Shown: positions 1 through 8,954 of the stretch, piece by piece
How positions within the stretch are numbered: position 1 is the stretch's first letter
How the letters are laid out: every line of letters begins with the position of its first letter
DNA from: Dinochytrium kinnereticum
Taxonomy: Eukaryota; Chytridiomycota; Chytridiomycetes; Chytridiales; Chytridiaceae
Length of the DNA: 15,916 bases
Assembly (NCBI GenBank): GCA_027604005.1
Contig: JADGJT010000461.1
Coordinates: 1-15,916, forward strand
Direction of reading: 5' to 3'
Notes under the pieces: model-generated
The model's input: only the letters and a program-made list of their open reading frames with translations
The model's database searches: none
Told to the model about the DNA's origin: nothing
Position numbers and translations under genes: made by a program

Positions 1-9
1 CTCATTTAG

Positions 10-1630
10 AAACGTTCTCGTCTACTTATCACTAAGTCTCTACATCGACATGGTCCTAACAACTACTACGCATCACACACCGCTAAAAACAACCCTCCGT
101 AAAACCTCCCTCCGTCTCCTCCTCGTCCCCATCTTTGGGGTATTCGGTCTCTTCATCTACCAAGGTACACTATCCGATCTGGTTCATTACGGTTCCGCCA
201 CCCTTCCTCCAAACGATCCTGCGACCAGAACCGTGTTTTCAAGGGTCCAGCTCGCAACCACCTTGCTTTGGTTGGGCTGCTTCTTGGGGTTGACGGTGTT
301 TGTTATCATTGCTAGGATGAGGTTTAGACGGTTCTTGGAGGAGATCGTGGAGACAGAGTTGAAACGAGAGAGGGAGAGAGGCTTTGCGGAATCGTTTCAT
401 TCCGGGTCAAAGACGTTTGCATCTCCAACTGGTTCATCCTCCAAACCTGCAAAGCCGAAAGCCCGTCGGCACAACCCAACAAACTCTTCAATCTCGTCAA
501 CCCCTCCGACTCACTTGGAATTGACAGCAACCCTCACCTCTGCCATCCAGACCATGACATGGATCTCCATCGTTCTCATCGTCTTTCTTCTCTACTCTGT
601 TTTTTCGGCCATGGTCGTTGTTTACCTTGGTGAGGCCAATTTTGTTTATTACCTCACTTTGGCGTTTCACTGGTGGGCCCCCACCGGGCTTGGGAGTGGG
701 ATCTTTGCGATTGTGCTTGTGCGGAGGTGGAGGCAGGCTCGGGAGGGGAGGCTGTGGGAGGAGGAAGGGGGAGAGCAGGGTAAGGAGGGCGGTGGGAAGG
801 CAGGTGGGATGGAACTGAGGCTTGTGAGGAGTGGTGGGGGGAGTAGAGGGGGAAGCAGAGGCGGGAGCAAAAATGGGGTGGAGGATTCAGGTGTCGCCTT
901 TTACTCTATGGATGAGGTGACCTCTTTTGAAGAGAAGCGGAGTAGAGGGATGGGATCACAAGCATCTGTCGATACCGGGTACCATGCTTCCATGAGCTCG
1001 ATATCTCCTCTACAGTCTATCATGGATCCAGAGTCGTGGCAGAAGGCGGATGTGGAGGTCTTGCAGCAGGATTCTCCTCCCATGGGGTACGCTATGAGCT
1101 TAGCAGCGTCCCCACCATCAAATAGATTTGAGAAATCCACTGGCCCATCCTACCCTCAACAGGGGCCTCCAGGCACAAGACACAACCAGCCCATCACGAG
1201 CCCATCACCTGCTATGCGATACGAACCACCATCTGCTCAGCAGGGAAGCACGCGATACAGCCCAGCGATTAGTCAATCAACTCCTCAGCCAGGATACGCA
1301 ACACTACGGAACGATCATCCCGTCGTCAACGTATCGCCTTCTCAGCATGGGTCTCGTTCTTCGCGACACCCTACCGCAAACCACCAAGCATCACCCCGAC
1401 ACCAACCCGAGCTTCGTGCTCCTCAGGTGTCGCGTTCCCCACATCATTCTCATGCAAACAACCATCCAACTTCATATCAGATTGATGGATACGCATCACA
1501 TCCCCATACGACATCACCGTCAGCAGGTCCCCTCCTCACACCACCTCATCGCAGTCATTCAGTCAAGGTGCCTCTGAAGCGGATTGATCACCCACAAATG
1601 AAGACGCAGGAGCATCAGCAGCGGAGGTGA
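10..1630 (+). CDS. Paralogue A: seven-segment membrane protein, 3' exon only (5' part outside window)
   Basis: Seen: an open frame of 539 codons preceded by TTTAG at 5-9, a 3' splice site. It corresponds exactly to the last exon of paralogues B and C and starts with the same phase-2 split arginine codon followed by NVLVY. This exon encodes segments 3 to 7: segment 3 (NVLVYLSLSLYIDMVL), segment 4 ending GLFIYQG, the LSDLVHYG loop, segment 5 (LWLGCFLGLTVFVIIARM), a Ser/Pro-rich loop of about 60 residues, segment 6, and segment 7 with HWWAP. The tail after VRRWRQ (about nt 718 onward) is about 300 residues, the longest of the four. It begins Glu/Gly-rich, carries SRGG repeats, then becomes Ser/Pro/Gln/His-rich. 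Inferred: a plasma- or endomembrane protein with a cytoplasmic tail, closest to C (shared PPNDP, VFVIIARM, RERERG). Function unknown. The N-terminal cysteine pair and segments 1-2 should lie just left of the window. Confidence 0.85.
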
Positions 1631-2300
1631 ATGTGATCTTTTAGGATGGGTGACGGGTTGATTGTGAGACGTATGGCTCGTTTTTTTAGATATATATACA
1701 CACACACATGTAGAGTGGCTTATGTTTTTTAGCACTATTCTTCTTTTGTTTTAGGGTCAATTATGTACCTTTCGTTCTTTCTTGTTCATGCACGAGTTAT
1801 TACCATACGCATACAAATATATCATCTTTATTTTACATAATTCATATGTATGGGTGGTGATTGTTCGGGAAAAACGGATGCTTCCTCACGGACGGGAGGC
1901 AATTAGACACGCGCATACGCCCTAAGACCAGCAAGAAATAACGTTAATGAGGCCTCCAACACCTATCCCAATTTCGACGAGGACATGGGGTAGCTGGGAA
2001 GAACAGATGCTTCCCCACTGGCGCGAGGCAATTAATTAGACACGCGCATTCGCCCAAAGATTAGCAAGTAAAAACGTGCATGAGGCATCCATCCCTGCAT
2101 CCATCCCAATTTCAATCCGTGAAGCAGCAAAGCATCGAGTGGGTCATAAGTTTGTGGAGAAAAACGGCGCAACAAACAACCAAATTGTCATGGCCGCGAA
2201 CTGACCAGGCCGCACCGCTTGGACAATCCTCCTGACCCTCCAACGACATCCCACTGCCCCATCATCATCATCCATCATCACCCTCATCCCCTCAACGGTG
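1631..2300. other. Intergenic region between paralogues A and B (3' flank of A, 5' flank of B)
   Basis: No gene is supported here. It holds a T7 run and a TA/CA microsatellite (about 1681-1708), an AT-rich stretch to about 1850 that probably contains the A transcript end, the two-copy direct repeat described separately (1866-2113), and a CAT-rich run (about 2258-2287) just before the start of B. A clear TATA box is not obvious next to B. Confidence 0.6.
1866..2113. repeat. Imperfect tandem direct repeat, two copies of about 110-120 bp, upstream of B
   Basis: Copy 1 runs about 1866-1974 and copy 2 about 1994-2113. Shared blocks occur in the same order: GATGCTTCC, GAGGCAATTA, AGACACGCGCAT, CGCCC then AAGA, AGCAAG, AACGT, ATGAGGC and CATCCCAATTT / TATCCCAATTT. 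The copies differ by small indels, such as an extra ATTA and a CATC-rich insert in copy 2. The pair ends about 190 bp before the start codon of B, so it could be a duplicated promoter element, but this position is the only support for that role. Confidence 0.75.
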
Positions 2301-3961
2301 ATGACCGTGTTCACAGAAACCGTGGAATGCTTCTACGCTCAGATCCTGGACTGTGGGTTGACAAAGATAGAAGGGTTCCACACCTACGGTACGATCCAAT
2401 CCACCCCCACAACCCCTCTCACCCCCGCCCCCTAATTCATGTTTCCAGGCCAGATTCTCGCGATCTTTGCATGGATGACGGTCGTCCTTGGGTTTATCTC
2501 CATATCTGTTTCGGTTGCGTTGAGGTGGGAGAAGGCGAGGACGTTGGGAGAGGCGCCGTCGGTGTGGTTGAATCAGTTTGAGTGGTTTCTTGTGACGTTT
2601 ACTGTTTCTGCGGTGTTGGGGAGCACGGCGTTGACGTTGTCGGCGTTTGTGAATGTGTCGTCGACGGTGTTTTATGCGTTGATTGGGCCGAGGTATGTTG
2701 ATGCTTTCTTCTTCTTTTTCTTTTTTTTTTTTTTTGTATTTGTTTTGACGAAGAGGTGGAATCACTTTATTTTGATGTGAATATATCGCTTTAACTTCTC
2801 TTTACTTACATACTCCCCACCCCCTCCTTCCAATGAAAAAAAACTCCCGATAAAAAAACATCCCCCCTTGATAGAAACGTTCTGGTCTACGTCTCCTTAA
2901 CAATCTACGTCAACACCGTCCTAACAGCAACCCCGCACCTCCCAACTACACCCCTCAGAAGAACCATCCTCCGTCTCCTCCTCATCCCAGTCATGATCGT
3001 TTTAGGCTTGTTCATCTACCAAGGGACCCTCTCAGACCTCGTTCACTACGGCAACGGCGACATTCCGCCGGACGATCCAACCATCGACCGTCTCTTCCGC
3101 AGGATCAAGCTGACGACCACTCTGCTCTGGCTGGGAAGCTTCATGGGCGTCACTGGGTTTGTTTGGGTTGCTCGGGTCAGGTTTGAGAGGTACCTGAGGG
3201 ACGTGGTGGAGCCTTGTTTGAAACGAGGGAGAAGAGGAGGAAGAGTTCTGTCGACTTCCTCGGTATGCATGTCACCGTCGACCGTTACCACGAATGAAGA
3301 CATTGCGTCAACGCTTCGATCAGCGATTTGGACCATGAAATGGATCACGTTGATGCTTTCCATCTTTCTTGTCTACTCCATCTTCTCGGCCTTGGTCATC
3401 TTGGTCTTGGGTGAACCCAACCCAGTGTATTACACGACCCTCACCGTCAACTGGTGGGGTCCCACCGGGGTTGGGAGTGGTGTGTTTGGGATCGTGATCT
3501 TTCAGAAGGTGAATGCTGGGTGGGGTGTTGCTGAGGTTGGGGAAGGGAGCAGGTGGGGTGTGGAGGTGGAGGACTTGGAGGAGGGTGGAGAGAAACGTGG
3601 GGAGGTTGAATTCAGGTTGATGAAGGGTTGGAACGGTGACCATAGCGATGATTCGGCGGATGTCCAAGGATCAGTGTCGCGAAAAGAAGAGCAGCCGCTG
3701 ACCACACTCTACGATCAGGCGATTGTGATCACTTCGTCTCGGCCTGCCATCATGCGGTACAGCCAACCAGGAGTTTCGTCGTCACCCCCCGCGTTTTTTC
3801 AACAGAAAAATGCCACGACCTTGTACAGTCCTGTGGTGCCAACACCCACCTCCTCCTCCTTCCATCAATCGCAACCGCAACCACAGACCACCACCCCTTC
3901 ATCGTTCTCACCACGTCCACGCGCCCCACTCCACATTGACATCTCTCCGCGGTCGGTGTAG
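2301..3961 (+). CDS. Paralogue B: complete seven-segment membrane protein, three exons
   Basis: Exons 2301-2388, 2449-2692 and 2875-3961; introns have GTACGA..CCAG (60 nt) and GTATGT..ATAG (182 nt, with T15 at 2721-2735). The product is 472 aa. Residues 1-30 form a short segment with C10 and C18. Hydrophobic segments lie at about 32-54, 75-96, 112-128, 142-161, 190-210, 262-289 and 295-320. Arg/Lys cluster after segments 1, 3, 5 and 7 (RWEKAR, LRR, RVRFERYLR, QK), which predicts N-out, C-in. The 5-6 loop is the shortest of the family (about 50 residues); the 150-residue tail is Ser/Pro/Gln-rich with YSP and ends near DISPRSV. The start was chosen because the Met aligns with Met in C and D, an in-frame stop lies at 2232, and no AG acceptor occurs in the open stretch before it. 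Topology resembles a G-protein-coupled receptor, but no family motif is recognised. It converges on C. Confidence 0.87.
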
Positions 3962-4896
3962 ATGCGTGGCCTTTTGCTTGTGAATGTGTCGTGATGGCGA
4001 GGGTTTTATATACCTTTTTGTATTTACATTTTCAACCACAATATATACACAGTACCTTCGAGTACCCCCCAGGTCACTCGTCCCACCCACCCAAAACCCA
4101 AAATACCCAAGAATATTCCCGTGCCACCACCCTCACATCACATCGGACCGAGGTGATCCGTACAAAACCCACCCAACCCAATATCCGATCTGACACCATC
4201 ACCACCGTCATCCATCCGTCGTCACCGACACCCAAACAAGCGTGATGGCGGTGAGGCCCTTCACGACGCTAATACCCGGCTACTGGGTGTTGACTGGGGA
4301 GGAAGGGATCTATTCCTGAAACAGATTGGATGGATCAACGCCGCTAGACACGAGAAACGTTTCGGGATCGCCTGTTGCCAAGAATTTGTGTTAAAGTCGA
4401 GAGAGTGAAGAGCAGTTCAGGGTTAGGTAATTGGTTTATTAATAATTATTATGTGGGGAGAGAGAGGGGTTGTTCTTCATGAGGGATTTTCTTTTTCTTC
4501 GTTTTCTGATTCTATGAAAAAAAGAACGACTTAAAAATGAGGTGTGATGGGGGAGTGAAAAAAAGAAGATAGAAAATCATAGCATCATTATATAAAATAA
4601 AAAAAGACACAAAAAAAAAAAAAAACAACACGTGCGAAACAAAGCGAACTCCAAAAGAGAAACAGAAGAAAGGAAAAGAGGTGTGTGTATACGATCCAAA
4701 ACACGAGAGGAAAAAACCAAAAAAAACCAAAAACCTATGACGCATTTTCAAATAAAAAAGAATGGACAACAGGTATCCCAACAATCAGGGGGGCGTGCCC
4801 ACACAAGCACACCATCTCCCAGACTACCCCCTCCACGCCAAAAAACAAAACAAAAACAAAAAACAAACAAACAACAATAGTGCAACTCGTGCCACA
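3962..4896. other. Convergent intergenic region between B and C (both 3' flanks)
   Basis: This 935-bp stretch separates the stop codons of two convergent genes. It has no supported gene. It contains AT-rich sequence after B (4005-4050), a mixed-composition block (about 4230-4420), and A-rich tracts: A15 at about 4611-4625, AAAAACC-type runs at 4710-4735, and a CAAAA repeat array at about 4840-4877. These are low-complexity sequence and likely include both transcript ends. Small open frames here have low-complexity translations and no similarity that I can see. Confidence 0.6.
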
Positions 4897-6884
4897 TCAC
4901 CATCTCTGCTGATACGACGTCTGCTTCACCCTCGGCGACACGTCAAGCGTCGGAGAAGCAGGGTACGCATGCGCAGTGTAGCTCTGCTGCTGCATGTAAG
5001 CCGTGTCAATGGGTTGTGGAAGGTTTGGGCGAGGTGTCGCGTAAGGGGTGTTTCGGGGTGACCCCAAGTAGGATTGCTGTGGTGAAGTAGGTTCTGAAAG
5101 GTTGAGTTGTGATGGTGTAGAGGGGTGGAGTGACGATGATGGATCAGATGAGGTGGGAGGGCTGTGTCGAGGTGATAGGGGAGAGTAAACCTGCTGCGGT
5201 TGACTCGCGTACCCTTGCAGTGAGACAGACGGCTCAACCTCCACCCTGCGTCCTTCACCCGCATAAGTTGATGCATCCCTGATCGTCGAACTCTCCTTAT
5301 AGTACTCACTCCAAGCAACCTCAGCCTCCTCGACCCCCCCTAAGCTCCTCAACGCAACCCGACCGTCCCCCTCCTCCTCAACATCCTCCTCCCAACGATC
5401 GCCCCAAATAGCCTCCCTAAAACTTCTCCACCTCTGCCCCAATACGATCAGAAAGATGCCGCTCCCAAACGCGGTCGGGGACCACCAATTGATGGCGAGG
5501 GTCGCATAATACACTGGGTTGGGTTCACCAATGTAGACCACGACCATGGCAAAGAAGATGGAGTAAATGAGAAAGATGGTGAGGACCAGGGCGATCCATT
5601 TCATGGTCCAGATAGCCGCTTTGAGGGTGGAGTGGAGGTCGCGGGTTGAGGAGCGAGGGTGGGAGCGTTTCGTGGTTGTTGCGGTTGCAGAGGAAGAGGT
5701 GGTTCCTGTGGTAGCTGTTGTTATTGGGGGCGGTGATTGTTTGGTGGAGGGTTTCCTTGAGACGGGAGCGACAGAGGCCCGACTTGGGGACGAGATGGTG
5801 TTGTTGGAGGATGACCCACCAACCCCCGACCCTCTCTCCCTCTCCCTCTGCAATTCCGGCTCCACCACATTCCTCAGGTACCTCGAGAAGCTCATCCTCG
5901 CAATGATCACAAACACCGTCAACACAAAAAAGCAAAGCAACCAAAGCAACGTGTTGATGAACTGAACCCTCGCAAACAGGGTGAGGGTATCAGGATCGTT
6001 TGGAGGGATGGTGGCGTTGCCGTAATGAACGAGGTCGGAGAGGATGCCTTGGTAGATGAAGAGGCCAAACACAATGAGGATGGGGAATAGGAGGATGCGG
6101 AGGTAGATTTTGCGGAGGTTGGCGAGGAAGGCGTCGCGATAGGTGTTGGCTGTCAGCACCATGTCGACGTAGATGGTGATCGCAATGTATACGAGGACGT
6201 TCCTGTATTTGAAGAAGGAGGGTGATGGAGAGTGTGAATTCTATGAATATGTACGGTTGGAATAGAATTTAAAGAAGTAGATCGCTACACGCATATCTCT
6301 CGCATCGCTCGCCACGCTCGGTAGATCGAATATTACATACAGCTCGCTTCGCGTGCATAATACATTCACTCCCTCCGATTGTCATCACCTCACTTGCAAG
6401 CTCTCTATCTACAATTGCTAATCTCGCCTCACCTTGGACCCATCAGCCCATAAAACACAGTGGACGACACATTAAAGAACGCCGACAGAGTCAGCGCCAT
6501 GCTCCCCAAGACGCCAGACACGGTATAAGTGAGAAGGAACCACTCAAACTGATTGAACAAGAGAAACGAGAATGAGGAGGAAGGGCTGGCCAATCTCTTT
6601 GATCTTCTCAGAAAAACCGAGACGAGGACTGAGATGGTGCCAAGGAGAACCGTGAGCCATGCAGAGACGGCGAGGGCTTGGCCTATGTCACGTCAAGACA
6701 GATGAAGAGTGAAGGTGAGGGTGAGATGAAGGGGATGCTGTTAATGGGAGAAAAATGGATGGGGGGGATCGGGGGAGGTGGAGGTGTTGGACATACCGTA
6801 GATATGAAAGCCGGGTATCCTGTGGATGCCACAGTCGAGGATCTGCGAGTAGTAGCAGTCTGCATTCTGCGTGAACAGCGGCAT
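4897..6884 (-). CDS. Paralogue C: complete seven-segment membrane protein, three exons
   Basis: Exons on the minus strand: 6884-6797, 6682-6433, 6202-4897. Intron 1 is 114 nt (GTATGT..ATAG), intron 2 is 230 nt (GTGAGG..ACAG). The product is 547 aa. The N-terminus has ADC10YYSQILDC18G, matching B and D. Seven hydrophobic segments follow; the last four lie near 147-165, 194-215, 310-337 and 342-367. The loop after segment 4 is ILSDLVHYGNATIPPNDP; the 5-6 loop (about 217-306) is Ser/Thr/Pro-rich after RYLRNVVEPELQRERER; segment 7 carries INWWSP then FGSG. The tail (about 180 residues) starts basic (RWRSFRE), then acidic, then Pro/Ser/Gln-rich with YSPLSPRHSPP and LDVSPRVKQ near the end. Basic residues after segments 1, 3, 5 and 7 predict a cytoplasmic tail. 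Closest in sequence to A although in opposite orientation. Function is unknown; a receptor-like role is only inferred from topology. Confidence 0.87.
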
Positions 6885-7502
6885 AGCGCTCTTTGCGTTG
6901 AGGGGATGACGGGCGTGCAGGGGTGAGGGGGTGAGGGGGGGGGGTGGGATGAGGCCTCGTCGTCTCCTGTGAGGCGAGTGTGATATGAATTTGTCCGCGA
7001 CGGAATAAATAAATAAATGACTAAATACCCTAATCAGGAATGCTAACAACCCTGTGGTCTAAGCGTAGCACATGTGTGACGGTGGAGGGTTTGTCAGATA
7101 GCCATGCGCCTGACAATTCTTATCAATCGCATGACTGAGCCCAGCCCATTTACTTGCGCAGATGCTGGATTATTAATTAATTGGCTCGAATGTTCCACGG
7201 AATATCTGCCTCTGCACCAATGCAGCAGCCAATGCATGCTTGGATGCTCTGTGAATACTCAGAAGATGTGCTGCCGCATCTTCCAGATATCCCAACAGTT
7301 GGATCCCGTGGTGGGTTCATGGCAAGGCTCAGCCTCCTTCACACGCAGACAACACATGGATTCAAATTAAAACTCCTCGGAGAAATAAATAATTCACATT
7401 GGCTGGCTGTGAAAACTCGCTCGGAGATATTCATGCTCATGACGGATATTGCTGTTGATATCGGCTCACTTGAGCTGCATGTCTATTATCACTATGGGGT
7501 AT
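6885..7502. other. Intergenic region between C and D (5' flank of C, 3' flank of D)
   Basis: No gene is supported. Just before the start of C lies a block (6896-6909) matching 14 nt of the B leader exactly, then a G-run of ten (about 6935-6944). An ATTA-repeated stretch lies at 7171-7181, and an AT-rich AAATAAATAAATGA run at about 7004-7020. A plus-strand open frame here (7104-7370) is Cys-rich, but nothing else supports it. The 3' end of the D transcript must fall in the right half. Confidence 0.55.
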
Positions 7503-8954
7503 CTACACCTCTTCACCGCCTACACCACCACCACCACCATGACTATTACCCCCTGCAGCCATCCTCCGAATCTGGCAGCACCTCTGCCAAACAATGATCC
7601 CAAACATCACGGATCCAAACGCGACTGGCCACCACCAATTCACCGCAAGCGTCAGGTAAAACACGGGATTCGGTGTGCCAATGTACAGAATGACCGCCGC
7701 GAAAAAGATGGAGTAGAGTAGAAAGATCGTGAGCGCGAGCGTCAACCACTTCATCGTCACAATGGATGACCGCAGCGTGCTCGCGAGATCGGCGGTTGGA
7801 TTGTGATGTCGGGAAGTTGTTGACACCGTGCTGGCCGTGTCGGGCCCACGAGATTTTGAGAGGACGCGTCGAACCGATTTATGGTTTGAGATGGTGGGTG
7901 CTGCTAGTGAACGTGATGGACGGGAGTGGGGGGCGAATTGCAGGGGGGCGGGGTCTGCAGCTTGAGCGGGTTTGCTGTTGAGGTTTTGAGATGCGTTTTT
8001 CTTCTTCATTTTTGTGATGAAGAGGAGGGAGAGGGTGGTGGCGTGAAATTGACCGCTTGTTGGACTATGCTCCGTGCCTTCTGCTACTCCTTCAGCCTGC
8101 GACTCGTCTCCATGAACAGATGCCGACGACTTCACATCCACCTCCTTCTTCAAAGCCCCAACACTCTTCCTCCTCACCGCCGCCATCCCCGCCTCCGCCG
8201 TTTCCGGTTCAAGAATCTCCCTCAAGTACCTTGAAAAACACACCCTTGCCACCACGACCAACACATTCAAGCACAAGAAGATGAGCAGCAACAGGATCTG
8301 ATTGATCACAATCACACTATCAAACAGCCGATACGTCTTTGACCCTGGTCCATGCCCCTCCCCACCGTAATGAACCAAATCTGACAGATACCCTTGATAT
8401 AGAAACATCCCAAACGCCACCGCTGTTGGAATAAACAAGAGCTTCAGATACACCGTCTGAATGCTGTTCAAGAACGGGTCATTCCGACTGTTCACCGACA
8501 ACACAAGGTCCACGTAGATGTAAAGCGCGACAAACACCAACGAGTTGCGCGACGCCATCAGAACGTAAAACGTGATGGAAAGGGTGTTGTGAAAGGCTGA
8601 GAGGGCGAGCGCGATCGATCCAACTAGACACGATAACGTGTAGAACAGGAGGAAGAGCTCAAACGGGTTCAAGTGGTGGAATTTTGGGACGTTTGAAGCG
8701 TTCTTCAGACGTGCGTTCTCTCGACGAAGATGGATGGAGAGGACGATGGAGGTGATGCCGAGACAAATTGAGGTCAAAGCCGTCAGTGCCAGCACTTGAG
8801 CTACCGAAACAGATGCATGATCAAAAACCTCATCATCCCCCACAAAAAAAACAACATGAAACATACCATAGAGATCAAACCCCTTGATATGCCGCATCCC
8901 ACACTCCAACGCCTGCGCATAATAACAGTCCGCCTTATCCTTGAACAGCGGCAT
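7503..8954 (-). CDS. Paralogue D: divergent seven-segment membrane protein, two exons, short tail
   Basis: Exons on the minus strand: 8954-8867 and 8800-7503; the intron (GTATGT..GTAG) is 66 nt. The product is 461 aa. The N-terminus MPLFKDKADC..ALEC keeps the cysteines at 10 and 18. Segments 1-7 follow the family order, with YLSDLVHYG after segment 4, RYLREILEPE opening loop 3, STLRSSIVTMKW closing it, and VNWWWPVAFGS in segment 7. D differs from B and C in three ways. The intron before the segment-3 exon is absent, so that RNSLVFVALY runs on from segment 2. The 5-6 loop is about 140 residues with several Lys/Arg clusters. The C-tail is only about 30 residues, ending in a Gly run and GGEEV. 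The intron length is a multiple of three and free of stops, so the unspliced frame is also open. A missed 3' exon cannot be excluded. Function unknown. Confidence 0.8.
   Translation of the reverse strand: MPLFKDKADCYYAQALECGMRHIKGFDLYGMFHVVFFVGDDEVFDHASVSVAQVLALTALTSICLGITSIVLSIHLRRENARLKNASNVPKFHHLNPFELFLLFYTLSCLVGSIALALSAFHNTLSITFYVLMASRNSLVFVALYIYVDLVLSVNSRNDPFLNSIQTVYLKLLFIPTAVAFGMFLYQGYLSDLVHYGGEGHGPGSKTYRLFDSVIVINQILLLLIFLCLNVLVVVARVCFSRYLREILEPETAEAGMAAVRRKSVGALKKEVDVKSSASVHGDESQAEGVAEGTEHSPTSGQFHATTLSLLFITKMKKKNASQNLNSKPAQAADPAPLQFAPHSRPSRSLAAPTISNHKSVRRVLSKSRGPDTASTVSTTSRHHNPTADLASTLRSSIVTMKWLTLALTIFLLYSIFFAAVILYIGTPNPVFYLTLAVNWWWPVAFGSVMFGIIVWQRCCQIRRMAAGGNSHGGGGGVGGEEV

Noticed and set aside
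4230..4420. Possible tRNA or other structured RNA in the mixed-composition block
   Set aside because: No T-loop consensus or cloverleaf pairing was found by eye.
4512..4880. Several overlapping small frames in the B-C convergent gap
   Set aside because: They arise from A-rich tracts (Lys/Asn/Phe-rich on either strand) and show nothing conserved.
6741..7049. Longer minus-strand frame extending paralogue C upstream of 6884
   Set aside because: The upstream part is Pro/Arg low complexity across a C/G run. Alignment with B and D leaders shows spacing that is not a multiple of three, so it is not coding.
7104..7370. 88-codon Cys-rich plus-strand open frame
   Set aside because: It has no recognisable motif, no paralogue in the window and no splice or signal-peptide support, and lies in the C/D intergenic region.
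7990..8075. A possible intron within loop 3 of D (GTCAATTT to CAACAG, 79 nt)
   Set aside because: Removing 79 nt breaks the frame to the conserved segments 6-7, while reading through keeps it.
10..8954. Assignment of the four genes to a named GPCR or transporter family
   Set aside because: The seven-segment topology fits, but DRY, NPxxY, and signature motifs of known fungal receptor families were not seen; naming a family would go beyond the evidence.
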